The notes below the pieces were generated by a model. It was not told the origin of the DNA and did no database searches. It was given only the letters and a program-made list of their open reading frames with translations. Shown in pieces: positions 44,096 to 53,221 of a DNA stretch of 64,000 nucleotides; position 1 is the first letter of the stretch; the number at the start of each line of letters is the position of its first letter. This stretch comes from Phocaeicola_A sp036804505 (lineage in GTDB: Bacteria > Bacteroidota > Bacteroidia > Bacteroidales > Bacteroidaceae), in the NCBI GenBank assembly GCA_036804505.1, contig DAIRSI010000022.1:10636-74635 (forward strand), read 5' to 3'. The position numbers were made by a program, and so were the translations under genes.

Positions 44096-46912
44096 CTAAA
44101 AATTATAGCTGATATTCAAGTTTATGTTTCTTCCGGGGCTGTATTGCTTCGTGACCTCTTTTACGATGCTGCGGGTACCGTTGGAATGCATGGCATCGGT
44201 CATTTGTTCGAAGGTGACCTTTTCGGCCAGCAGGTCACGAATGCCTGCCTTTACTTCCCAATGTTTACTGAACTTGCACGAAGCGCTCAAGTCGATGGCA
44301 TTGCGGGGCATTTCATATGAATTCGGGATAATTGCGGTGTCATCACCTCCCGTTGTTCCTACGCTTCTGCCCACCCCGATAATCCTCTTTCCTATTCTGT
44401 TGTAGAGGATACCGAAACTGAAGTTGTCCTTTGAACTGTTATAAAAAATGCCGGTATTGATCAGATAGGGCGACTGTCCCTGCATCGGACGATTCTTTTC
44501 TCTGGATCCAGCTTCGAAATTTACGCGGCTGTGGATGAGTGACCCGTTGAAGTTGAAGCTGAAGCAAGGAAGTCCGATGAAGTCCAGGTTTTTACGTATA
44601 TCAACTTCCAGTCCATAATTGTTGGCACCTTTGGCATTCCGGTAGGAGTAGATGAGGTTGGTGCCTCCGGCTACGGTATAGGTCCATTCTATCGGCTGGT
44701 TGAATTTCTTGTAGAAAGCGGTGATGCTGATTTGCTCTCCTCTGGAAGGATACCATTCGTAACGGAAATCGATGTTGTTCACATAGCAGGGTTTCAGTTC
44801 CGTATTGCCTTGTACGTCACTTGCCAAATCGAAATCATAGAATACGGATGAGGAAACTTCTCTGAATTCGGCCCGATTTACCGATTTTCCGTATGACAGG
44901 CGCAACTGCTGCTTGTCATTCAGCTTGTAAACCGTGTTTATGCTTGGAAAGAGGTCCTTGTTGGTATAAAAGGTGCTTTGTTCGCTCTTTTCATAGTCGC
45001 GGGTGTTGCCGATCAGTTCCATCTTGTTGTATTCAAAGCGCACTCCGGCATAAACATTGAACTTCCCCAGCGGCAGGTTGGCCGATACGTATCCTGCACC
45101 AAGGCGGTTGTTACCTTTGTAGTTGTTTCTCCATTTCACTTCTTCCAAAAGATATAACTTGTCCACCCCAAAGTTCGATTCGTCCGAAAGTTCTTCGGGA
45201 ATGTTCAGGTATCGGAAATTCTCCGGAAGTGTGTTGCGGGAGTTATTCCAGTTATAGATGAAGTTGCGGGTGGTGTACTTGCGGGTCCTGTATTCTCCAA
45301 AGATGCCGGCCTTGACGGTAGGCGCGAATTCTCCCAACTTAAACGGACGTTCGTAATTTAATCCTGCAGAGAGGATATGTTCATCCAGTTTTGTGAATTC
45401 CCGGTTGATATCATTGCCGGATGTCAGTCCGATAGTGCCCATTTCGAGTTTGTCGTTCAGAGTGTAACGCCTTCTGTCTGGGATATTGCGGTTGGCATAA
45501 GCATATCCCGCGTTCCAGATCCATTTGTTTCCTCCTACGGTATGTGTCCCGGTAATCTGTCCGTTATAAGTGGTGCGGCTGCTGTAGAAATACTCCGCAC
45601 TTTGTTCTTTATCGTTCTGAGCGTTGGTACCTGTCCTTTCCGTGTATCGTGATTTCCCCAGCTGGTTGAAAATATTCTTAAATTCGTATCGATTGTTTCC
45701 GTTACCAGGAATATATGTCAGATTGAGCATGCCGCCTATTCTCACGTTGTAGTTGTATTGGTTATCTGTGCTGTGTCTCAGATAGTTGCTTTTGTCGTTT
45801 GTTTTGTCGTATGCTCCGAATAGGGAATTTTCCATGTTCAGAAACGATTTGTAGTTGTTACTGTAGTTGAGTGCTGTCATCAATGCGAGCTTGTGTCCGT
45901 TGAATTCCCAATAACGGCTCATGTTGGTATTAAAGTTTAGGTCGGCCAGGGGTTTTCTGCTATTTAGTATCCAATCGTTGTTGAATCCGTTGTTCAGCAG
46001 ATCCGTACCAGTTCCGTCAATACCCTTGAGTGCTCCCCCGATACCTCCGTTTATCATACGGAAGCCATTGTCGAAACCAAGGAAATCCGTAGAACTTCCT
46101 TTGCTGTAAAGAAATTCTTTTCCATGAGTTTTGTCATTGTAATTACTCCCGAGGGAGATGGAAAACGTGTTGGATGTAGGCACATCTTTTGTTTGGATAA
46201 GAATGAATCCACCGCTGAAATCCGCAGGATATTCAGGTGAAGGTGATTTCACAATCATCATGTTGTCCAGTTGGGAGGAGGGAATGATGTCGAAGGAAAA
46301 GGCCCTTGAATCGGGTTCTGAACTAGGTACCGAACTTCCGTTTATCCAGACATTGTTGTATCGCTGTGACAATCCTCGTACCATTACAAACTTGTCGTCA
46401 ATGATACTGATGCCCGGGATACGCCTGATTACTTCGGATGCATCTCTGTCTTGTGTTCGTTTGATTTGCTGTGCGGAGATTCCGCTTTGCACCAGCAGAC
46501 TGTTTTTCGTCAATGTCAGCAGGGCTGCTTCAGTGCTTTTCTTGGCTTGTGCCACAACCGTCACTTCACCCAGTGCCTGGCTTTCCGGAGTCATCTCAAT
46601 CTGGATGACGTTCGGTTCTTTGCCTGTAATCTTAACTTCTTTAATCAGCAGGCTCTGATAACCCACATATTTTACTTCCAGCGAGTAACTTCCGGCTTTC
46701 AAATTTCCGAAATCGAAAATGCCGTTGACATCTGTGATGACTCCGTTGGCTGTCCCTGCAATCTGAATCGTTGCTCCGATAAGCGGTTCCTTATTGCTTT
46801 TGTCCGTGACGGAGCCTTTCAGGCTTGCAGCGTTAGTGACCGGGATAAATAAACAAAACAGGATTAGCACCAGTATTGTTCTTTGCATCGTTTGTTCCAT
46901 TTGTTTCTTCAC
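44096..46912 (-). CDS. TonB-dependent outer membrane receptor (non-SusC type)
   Basis: 938 residues: signal peptide (ILVLILFCLFIPVTNAAS), carboxypeptidase-regulatory-like domain (LKGSVTDKSNKEPLIGATIQ to VKYVGYQSLL), TonB-box-like VTVVAQAKKSTE, plug (RDASEVIRRIPGISII, MVRGLSQRYNNVWINGSSVP) and a barrel ending NLNISYNF. It lacks the SusC signature (no GYG box) and resembles receptors of small ligands such as phosphate-linked or metal-linked substrates. Three 11-bp-phased repeats lie just upstream, a likely response-regulator site. First gene of a two-gene unit. Confidence 0.9.
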   Translation of the reverse strand: MKKQMEQTMQRTILVLILFCLFIPVTNAASLKGSVTDKSNKEPLIGATIQIAGTANGVITDVNGIFDFGNLKAGSYSLEVKYVGYQSLLIKEVKITGKEPNVIQIEMTPESQALGEVTVVAQAKKSTEAALLTLTKNSLLVQSGISAQQIKRTQDRDASEVIRRIPGISIIDDKFVMVRGLSQRYNNVWINGSSVPSSEPDSRAFSFDIIPSSQLDNMMIVKSPSPEYPADFSGGFILIQTKDVPTSNTFSISLGSNYNDKTHGKEFLYSKGSSTDFLGFDNGFRMINGGIGGALKGIDGTGTDLLNNGFNNDWILNSRKPLADLNFNTNMSRYWEFNGHKLALMTALNYSNNYKSFLNMENSLFGAYDKTNDKSNYLRHSTDNQYNYNVRIGGMLNLTYIPGNGNNRYEFKNIFNQLGKSRYTERTGTNAQNDKEQSAEYFYSSRTTYNGQITGTHTVGGNKWIWNAGYAYANRNIPDRRRYTLNDKLEMGTIGLTSGNDINREFTKLDEHILSAGLNYERPFKLGEFAPTVKAGIFGEYRTRKYTTRNFIYNWNNSRNTLPENFRYLNIPEELSDESNFGVDKLYLLEEVKWRNNYKGNNRLGAGYVSANLPLGKFNVYAGVRFEYNKMELIGNTRDYEKSEQSTFYTNKDLFPSINTVYKLNDKQQLRLSYGKSVNRAEFREVSSSVFYDFDLASDVQGNTELKPCYVNNIDFRYEWYPSRGEQISITAFYKKFNQPIEWTYTVAGGTNLIYSYRNAKGANNYGLEVDIRKNLDFIGLPCFSFNFNGSLIHSRVNFEAGSREKNRPMQGQSPYLINTGIFYNSSKDNFSFGILYNRIGKRIIGVGRSVGTTGGDDTAIIPNSYEMPRNAIDLSASCKFSKHWEVKAGIRDLLAEKVTFEQMTDAMHSNGTRSIVKEVTKQYSPGRNINLNISYNF

Positions 46913-46986
46913 ATTTAAATTTTACAATGCAAAGATGGAACAATAATATTACTGGAAGGTTACGTCGGTTTTACGTTTCGAATATG

Positions 46987-47019
46987 ATTCTGTTTCAATT
47001 CTGTTTCAGTTCTTATTCA
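46987..47019. repeat. Three 11-bp-phased repeats upstream of the TonB receptor
   Basis: ATTCTGTTTCA occurs exactly twice in tandem (46987-46997, 46998-47008), followed in phase by GTTCTTATTCA (47009-47019). The 11-bp period with a TCA/TGA end is the architecture of OmpR/PhoB-family operators. It lies 75-107 bp upstream of the receptor ATG; a CATCTTTG (minus strand, near 46930) may be the -7 box. The right end overlaps the last codon of aroB. Confidence 0.65.
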
Positions 47020-48078
47020 GCAACCCATGGTTTCCCTGTAGAAATCGAACATTTCATTGATTTCTTCATGTGTGGCTGTCTGGTTGATGCGGATGTCACC
47101 TATGTTACCTAATAAGGTGAAATTGATAATTCCGCTTTCATTCTTTTTATCATGGGTCATGAACTCGTAGAGGCGGTCGTATTCTTTGCAGTCGAAAAAG
47201 AATACTCCGTAGTTCTCTTTGATGAAGCGGATGGTTTGTTGCATGATATCTTTTGGAAATCCTGTCTTCACACAGGAAGCATATAGTTCGCACACAATAC
47301 CGTAGGCAACGGCATAGCCGTGGAGAATAGGACGATTTTCAGCTAAAGCAAGGCTTTCGAAGGCATGTCCCACCGTATGTCCAAGATTCAGGGCTTTCCG
47401 GATTCCCAGTTCGCGGGGGTCTTCTGTAACGATATCTTCTTTTACCTTTACCGAACGTTCTACCAACTTTTGCAGATCCTTGTAATCCACCATGTCCAAA
47501 TCGAAATTGACGAGGTCTGCCCAATGCTTTGTTTCACTGATAAGGCCATGCTTCAGCATTTCGGCGAACCCGGAACGAAGATTCTTTGCATCAAGTGATT
47601 TCAGGAATTCCGTATCAATGATGACAGTACTTGCCGGACAGAATACCCCGATTTCGTTTTTCAGTCCGTTGAAGTTGATTCCTGTTTTTCCTCCCACGGA
47701 AGCATCGACCATGGCAAGCAAGGTGGTAGGTATATTTATATAAGGTATGCCCCTCTTGAATGTGGAAGCGGCAAATCCTCCCAAGTCAGTAATCATCCCC
47801 CCGCCTATATTAATAAGGAGAGAGTGACGGCTGGCACCTTCATTGCTGAGAGTTGTCCAAACGGATGCCAAGGTATCGAGATTCTTGTGAGTATCCGTTG
47901 CTCCAATCGATATCACAGTAGCTTCTTCCAGACATTTGATTTTCTCCACTAGAGGAAGACAAAGACGGTCGGTCGTTGTGTCGACAAGAATGAAAAGCTT
48001 GTCGTGCGGACAGTTTGCGACAGCTTCTTCCAGACTGTGCTCAAGATGCTCTGAAAATAGGACTTTCTGCAGTTTCAT
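47017..48078 (-). CDS. aroB: 3-dehydroquinate synthase
   Basis: Second step of the shikimate pathway; NAD- and zinc-dependent. The 353 residues carry LINIGGGMITDLGGFAASTF, KRGIPYINIPTTLLAMVDAS, GGKTGINFNGLKNEIGVF, and LNLGHTVGHAFE and LHGYAVAYG (zinc histidines). It is monocistronic and divergent from the outer membrane barrel gene. Confidence 0.96.
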   Translation of the reverse strand: MKLQKVLFSEHLEHSLEEAVANCPHDKLFILVDTTTDRLCLPLVEKIKCLEEATVISIGATDTHKNLDTLASVWTTLSNEGASRHSLLINIGGGMITDLGGFAASTFKRGIPYINIPTTLLAMVDASVGGKTGINFNGLKNEIGVFCPASTVIIDTEFLKSLDAKNLRSGFAEMLKHGLISETKHWADLVNFDLDMVDYKDLQKLVERSVKVKEDIVTEDPRELGIRKALNLGHTVGHAFESLALAENRPILHGYAVAYGIVCELYASCVKTGFPKDIMQQTIRFIKENYGVFFFDCKEYDRLYEFMTHDKKNESGIINFTLLGNIGDIRINQTATHEEINEMFDFYRETMGC

Positions 48079-48097
48079 AACAGATTATTTTAACGTT

Positions 48098-48166
48098 TTT
48101 ATTTAATCGAGAGCAAAAGTATGAATTTTTATCGGTTTTGTCTATAAAAACCTTTATTTAATCGAG
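48098..48166. repeat. 14-bp direct repeat in the aroB / barrel-protein divergent region
   Basis: TTTATTTAATCGAG occurs exactly at 48098-48111 and 48153-48166, 55 bp apart (five helical turns). One copy lies in the aroB leader, next to a minus-strand TACTTTTG box (48121-48114); the other lies upstream of the barrel gene's promoter. Confidence 0.6.
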
Positions 48167-48206
48167 TAATGGGTAAAAACACTTAACTTGGATTAAACCT
48201 TATTTG

Positions 48207-48214
48207 TATTTTTG
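48207..48214 (+). promoter_or_regulatory. -7 box (TATTTTTG) of the outer membrane barrel gene
   Basis: An exact TAnnTTTG lies 44 bp before the ATG. A TTG at 48188-48190 is 16 bp away, slightly short for -33. Confidence 0.5.
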
Positions 48215-48257
48215 TATCCTAATAGCGTAATTTTTGAAAAAAAGTGACTAAAATAAT

Positions 48258-51158
48258 ATGAAGAAGTTAACGTTTATCATTCTTGCCTGCCTGTTCGGCA
48301 TACTTTCGATACAGGCTCAGAGCCATAAGGTAACAGTTTCGGGATCTGTTCTTGATGAGGATGGAAAAACACCTATCATGCAAGCTACCGTTCAGATTTT
48401 GAATATGGAAGGCAAGTACGTGAATGGTGCTGCCAGTTTGCAGAGTGGTCATTTCCAATTGCCTGCGGTAGCAGCTGGGAAATATACCTTGAAAGTCTCC
48501 TTTGTGGGATACACATCCAAATCGATTCCCATTACATTGTCGTCCGAAAAACCTTCCTATAATATCGGGAAGATTATTTTGAAGTCCGACGCCATCATGA
48601 TGAAAGAGGCAGTCGTAACAGCCGCAGCGGCTCAGGTTCAAGTCAAGGAAGACACTCTTGTATACAATAGCAGTGCCTACCGCGTTCCAGAAGGTTCGGC
48701 CTTGGAAGAACTTGTGAAGAAACTTCCGGGTGCTCAGGTGGATGATAGCGGAAATATTACCATCAATGGTAAGGAAATCAAGAAAATCATGGTTGACGGA
48801 AAAGAGTTCTTCTCCAGTGATACGAAGGTAGCAATGAAAAACCTTCCTGTCGAGATGGTCGATAAAATCAAAGCTTATGACAAGAAGTCCGATTTGGCAA
48901 AGGTTACGGGTATTGATGACGGCGAGGAGGAAACCGTGCTCGACTTGAGTGTGAAGAAAGGTATGAAGCAAGGCTGGTTTGGAAATGCCGACTTGGCTGC
49001 AGGTACCAAGGACCGTTATTCTGGCAAACTGATGGTGAACCGTTTTACGGACAATCAGCAGATGTCGGCAATCGGCTCTGCCAACAATACCAACGATAAC
49101 GGCTTTCCCGGAGGCGGTGGAGGGTTCCGTATGGGAAATCAGAATGGATTGAACGCCAGCAAGATGGGTGGACTTAATTTTGCAATGGATACACCTAAGC
49201 TGGAATTGGGTGGAAATGTCAGATACAGTCATAGAGATGGTGATGTGCTGGGCAAGTCTTCATCAGAGAACTTCCGTTCTACAGGTAATTCCTATGCCAA
49301 TTCTTTGAGAAAATCACTTTCCATGTCGGAAGATGTCAACGCCGATTTTCGTATTGAGTGGAAGCCCGATACTCTTACTGATATACTTATGCGTCCTTCT
49401 GCCGGCTATTCCCGATCGAACAGCTTTAGCAACAGTCAGTCATTGATGTTCAATGACGATCCTTACTTGTATGTCACGGACCCGTTGAACATGTATAAGA
49501 ATATTCCCGATTCTGTGATGGTCAATAATAGTGACAGCCGTTCGCAATCGAACAGTAAGACTTATTCGGCCAATATGGAACTGCAGATTAACAGAAAATT
49601 GAACAGCAAAGGACGGAATATAACTTTGCGTACGACGGGTGGCTATAACAAGAACGATTCAAAGTCGTCCAGCATAGCTCAAACCGAATACTATCAGATA
49701 CAGAATGTAGCCGGTACGGATTCTATTAACTACCGCAACCGCTATATGGTGACTCCAACCCGTAACGTGAATTACAGCGTACAGCTCACCTATAGCGAAC
49801 CGATATTCAGGGCGATGTTCCTTCAGTTCAGTTATAAGTTCAGTTACAATTACCAGAAGAGCGACAAGTCGGCCTATTCATTCTTGCAGAATATGGGATT
49901 GGATCTCTTTGAAATTCCGAATAATTACATAGATTATTACGATACCAATTTGAGCAAATATGCAGAAAACAGATACTACAATCAGGATTATTCATTGACG
50001 TTGCGTGTTGTCCGTCCCAAATATTTGATGAATGTGGGTGTATCTTTACAACCCCAAAAGTCAACAACCAGTTATGAACAGGGAGCATATAAAATTGATA
50101 CCACACGCTATGTCACCAATTTTACGCCGACTTTCGATTTTCGCTATCGCTTTTCGAAAATCAGCCAGCTTCGTATCATGTACCGCGGACGTAGTTCTCA
50201 GCCCAATATTACCGATTTGCTGCCTATTACCGATGACTCCGACCCGTTGAACGTCAGAGTGGGTAATCCCGGACTTAAGCCTTCATTCACGAATAATTTC
50301 CGTCTGTTCTATAATGATTACAATGCAGAAAAACAAAGAGGAATCATGACGCATTTCAGTTTCAGCAACACATTGAACAGCATTACCAGTACCGAGTACA
50401 CGAATAATCTGACTGGCGGACGAACCATAAAGCCGGAGAACATCAACGGTAATTGGAATGCATTCGGTATGGTGATACTTAATATGGCACTCACCAAAAA
50501 CAAGAAACTGACGCTGAATTCCTTTACAAACGGGAACTATACGAATGCCGTGGCTTATCTTGTTCAGGAAGATGCCACCAAGTTGAAGAACAGAACCCGT
50601 ACTTCCGGGGTCAGTGAAAGGTTGACGACGACTTATCGAAGCAATTGGTTTGAATTTTCCTTGAATGGAACATTGGATTACAGTCATTCGCGCAATCTTT
50701 TGAGGGATGCTTATAATACCGATACCTATCAGTTTTCTTATGGCGCAAGCACCAATATAACCCTGCCTTGGAATATGACTCTTTCCACCGATCTCGGTAA
50801 CAGCAGCCGCCGTGGTTACAGTGATTCTTCCATGAATACGAATGAACTGCTTTGGAATGCACAGATATCACAGAACTTTCTGAAAGGAAATGCAGCTACA
50901 CTCAGCCTGCAGTTCTACGACATCTTGCACCAGCAGAGCAATCTGAGCCGAAGCATCTCGGCATCCATGAGAAGCGATACGCAGTATAATTCCATCAACA
51001 GCTACTGCATGCTTCATTTCATATACCGTCTCAATATCTTCGGTAGCAAAGAGGCGCGTGAAAAGATGCGTTCAAGAGGCTTCGATGGTCCGGGTTTCGG
51101 AGGCCCCGGAGGAGGTGGTGATCATCCGCGTGGCGGTGGACGTCCTCCTATGTTCTGA
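48258..51158 (+). CDS. Outer membrane beta-barrel protein, TonB-receptor-like
   Basis: 966 residues: signal peptide (LTFIILACLFGILSIQAQS), carboxypeptidase-regulatory-like domain (VTVSGSVLDEDGKTPIMQAT to VSFVGYTSKSI), a short plug (LEELVKKLPGAQVDDSGNIT, IKKIMVDGKEFF) and a large outer membrane barrel of the OMP_b-brl_3 kind. The C-terminus does not end with an aromatic strand: after YRLNIFGSKEAREKMRSRG (in parts) follows a Gly/Pro-rich tail, GPGFGGPGGGGDHPRGGG, ending PPMF. Ligand unknown. It is alone in its unit. Confidence 0.85.
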   Translation: MKKLTFIILACLFGILSIQAQSHKVTVSGSVLDEDGKTPIMQATVQILNMEGKYVNGAASLQSGHFQLPAVAAGKYTLKVSFVGYTSKSIPITLSSEKPSYNIGKIILKSDAIMMKEAVVTAAAAQVQVKEDTLVYNSSAYRVPEGSALEELVKKLPGAQVDDSGNITINGKEIKKIMVDGKEFFSSDTKVAMKNLPVEMVDKIKAYDKKSDLAKVTGIDDGEEETVLDLSVKKGMKQGWFGNADLAAGTKDRYSGKLMVNRFTDNQQMSAIGSANNTNDNGFPGGGGGFRMGNQNGLNASKMGGLNFAMDTPKLELGGNVRYSHRDGDVLGKSSSENFRSTGNSYANSLRKSLSMSEDVNADFRIEWKPDTLTDILMRPSAGYSRSNSFSNSQSLMFNDDPYLYVTDPLNMYKNIPDSVMVNNSDSRSQSNSKTYSANMELQINRKLNSKGRNITLRTTGGYNKNDSKSSSIAQTEYYQIQNVAGTDSINYRNRYMVTPTRNVNYSVQLTYSEPIFRAMFLQFSYKFSYNYQKSDKSAYSFLQNMGLDLFEIPNNYIDYYDTNLSKYAENRYYNQDYSLTLRVVRPKYLMNVGVSLQPQKSTTSYEQGAYKIDTTRYVTNFTPTFDFRYRFSKISQLRIMYRGRSSQPNITDLLPITDDSDPLNVRVGNPGLKPSFTNNFRLFYNDYNAEKQRGIMTHFSFSNTLNSITSTEYTNNLTGGRTIKPENINGNWNAFGMVILNMALTKNKKLTLNSFTNGNYTNAVAYLVQEDATKLKNRTRTSGVSERLTTTYRSNWFEFSLNGTLDYSHSRNLLRDAYNTDTYQFSYGASTNITLPWNMTLSTDLGNSSRRGYSDSSMNTNELLWNAQISQNFLKGNAATLSLQFYDILHQQSNLSRSISASMRSDTQYNSINSYCMLHFIYRLNIFGSKEAREKMRSRGFDGPGFGGPGGGGDHPRGGGRPPMF

Positions 51159-51181
51159 TAAGTCAGGAGACATAAAAATAA

Positions 51182-51220
51182 AAAATCCCGGCCGGATATA
51201 ATTTGGCTCGGGATTTTTTT
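51182..51220 (+). terminator. Terminator after the barrel-protein gene
   Basis: Imperfect stem AAAAATCCCGGCC / GGCTCGGGATTTTT with a short loop and nine T, placed only 15 bp before the next ATG. Confidence 0.8.
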
Positions 51221-51234
51221 TTACCTTTGTTCTC

Positions 51235-52674
51235 ATGTTGGATTGGAATCTTTATTTGAGTGAATTCTTGTGGATTGCCCTTCTGATTATTTATTTGTGG
51301 GTGGTTTGCGAAACAATCGTTGTTGTTGTCCTTGATAATCGGAATCCTGTGAAAACAATGGCGTGGGTTGTCGTGTTGCTTCTTCTTCCCGTCATTGGAC
51401 TGGTTATTTATTTTTTCTTTGGTCGTAATACCCGCAGAATCAAGCTGATTAATTCCAGAACCATTTCCGTGTTGCAGCGAAAGGAGATGAGGGCTTTCGT
51501 GGCACAACCTTCTTTGGATTTGCCGGAGGGCCAATCTGCTCTGATTCGTCTGATGATGAACATCAACATGTCTTTACCGTTTGATGGTAATGAGATCGAT
51601 ATATATACTGACGGATATTCCATGCTGAAAGGTCTTCTGTCCGAAATATCCAGAGCGCGCCAGCATATACATCTGGAATATTATATATTCGAGGATGATT
51701 CTGTGGGACGTCTTCTCCGTGATGCTTTGATTGATAAGGTCCATGAAGGAGTGGAAGTGAGGGTGATTTATGATGATGTAGGTTCCTGGCATGTCAGCCG
51801 GTCGTTTTATGACGGCATGCGTTCCGCCGGCATTGAGGTCAGGAGTTTCATGAGAGTGCGTTTTCCGCTCTTCACCGGAAGAGTGAATTATAGAAACCAT
51901 CGGAAAGTAGCGGTGATAGATGGGAAGGTAGGCATTATTGGCGGAATGAACATTGCTGAGCGTTATCTTACCGGAGGCAAATTCCCGATTTGGCGGGATA
52001 CGAGTATCCTGCTCAGAGGCCGTGGAGTGCATGGGTTGCAGACTTTATTTCTGAGAGACTGGTATTTTGTGGACCAGACTCTGATATCTGGAGGAAAGTA
52101 TTTTCCTGTCATTCCTACTTTTGGAAATGTCATTTCTCAATTGGTTACTTCCGAACCCATCGGTCGTTGGAAAGATATCATGCAAGGTTACATGCAAGTC
52201 ATCAGCAGTGCAAAAGAATATGTCTATATCCAGACCCCTTATTTCCTACCTACGGATTCTTTGCTTTCCGTGATGCAGACAGCGGCTTTGTCGGGTACGG
52301 ACATCCGGCTCATGCTTCCAGAAAAAGCCGATACCATGTTGCCTTATTGGGGAACTCTGTCCTATCTGGAAGATGTTTTGGATGCCGGAGTGAAAGTCTA
52401 TTTTTACCAGAAAGGTTTTCTCCATGCAAAGATGATTGTCAGTGATGATATATTTTCTACAATAGGTTCCACGAATATGGATTTCCGTAGCTTTGAGAAT
52501 AATTTCGAAGCCAATGTTTTCCTTTATGATGAAGAAACAGCTGTAAAACTGAAGGAGGTATTTCTGTCCGACCAAAAATCAAGCAAACTCATCACATCAA
52601 GGCTTTGGTCCAAGCGTCCCGTCAGGCAGCGCCACAGGGAATCTTTTGTACGTCTTATTTCTCCTCTTTTGTGA
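51235..52674 (+). CDS. cls: Cardiolipin synthase (phospholipase D family)
   Basis: Condenses two phosphatidylglycerols or related lipids into cardiolipin in the inner membrane. 479 residues with two N-terminal membrane helices (~9-30, 39-60) and two HKD motifs: NHRKVAVIDGKVGIIGGMN and LHAKMIVSDDIFSTIGSTN. The ATG at 51235 is only 15 bp behind the previous terminator, and a TACCTTTG box at 51222-51229 would put the RNA start right on the ATG, so the mRNA may be leaderless. Its end overlaps convergent rsmD by 20 bp. Confidence 0.93.
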   Translation: MLDWNLYLSEFLWIALLIIYLWVVCETIVVVVLDNRNPVKTMAWVVVLLLLPVIGLVIYFFFGRNTRRIKLINSRTISVLQRKEMRAFVAQPSLDLPEGQSALIRLMMNINMSLPFDGNEIDIYTDGYSMLKGLLSEISRARQHIHLEYYIFEDDSVGRLLRDALIDKVHEGVEVRVIYDDVGSWHVSRSFYDGMRSAGIEVRSFMRVRFPLFTGRVNYRNHRKVAVIDGKVGIIGGMNIAERYLTGGKFPIWRDTSILLRGRGVHGLQTLFLRDWYFVDQTLISGGKYFPVIPTFGNVISQLVTSEPIGRWKDIMQGYMQVISSAKEYVYIQTPYFLPTDSLLSVMQTAALSGTDIRLMLPEKADTMLPYWGTLSYLEDVLDAGVKVYFYQKGFLHAKMIVSDDIFSTIGSTNMDFRSFENNFEANVFLYDEETAVKLKEVFLSDQKSSKLITSRLWSKRPVRQRHRESFVRLISPLL

Positions 52675-53221
52675 GAACCGGACTAGCCTGGAAAAACGAA
52701 AAGTTTACGCTGCCATAAGAGCGGTGGTTCAAGAAGAACGGGTGCGATTTAAAATCATTGGTTTTCCCATGTTCCAAAACGAATATCCCGTTTTCTTTCA
52801 GCAGCTTGTTCTGTAAAATCAGATCCGGAAGAGTTTCCAGTCCTTTCAACTCGTATGGCGGGTCGGCAAAGATGAGGTCGAATTGCTCTTTGCAGTGACT
52901 GATATACTGGAAAGCATCCCCTCTGATGAGGAAATTCTTGTCTGTTCCTATTTCTTCCATCACCGCACGTATGAAACGGTAATGTTGAAAGTCTTTCTCT
53001 ATGCTTACCACTTTGTCACATCCTCTTGACAGGAGTTCCAGACTGATGCTGCCTGTTCCGGCAAAGAGATCCAAAGCAGATATTCCTTCTTCGAAGTCTA
53101 AATAATTACTCGTCAAGACGTTGAAGAGGTTCTCTTTGGCAAAGTCCGTTGTAGGGCGGGCTTTGAAAGATTTCGGGATATCAAATCTCCGATGTTTGTA
53201 CAATCCGCTTATAACGCGCAT
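52655..53221 (-). CDS. rsmD: 16S rRNA (guanine(966)-N(2))-methyltransferase
   Basis: SAM-dependent rRNA methylase of 188 residues. It has RVISGLYKHRRF near the start, the SAM site ALDLFAGTGSISLELLSRG and the catalytic FADPPYEL. Its start overlaps the DUF3822 gene by 13 bp, a conserved Bacteroidetes arrangement. Its end overlaps the cls 3' end on the other strand. Confidence 0.95.
   Translation of the reverse strand: MRVISGLYKHRRFDIPKSFKARPTTDFAKENLFNVLTSNYLDFEEGISALDLFAGTGSISLELLSRGCDKVVSIEKDFQHYRFIRAVMEEIGTDKNFLIRGDAFQYISHCKEQFDLIFADPPYELKGLETLPDLILQNKLLKENGIFVLEHGKTNDFKSHPFFLNHRSYGSVNFSFFQASPVLTKEEK

Noticed and set aside
48267..49232. 321-codon minus-strand frame
   Set aside because: Antisense of the barrel-protein gene; His/Cys-rich translation typical of a shadow frame, without promoter.
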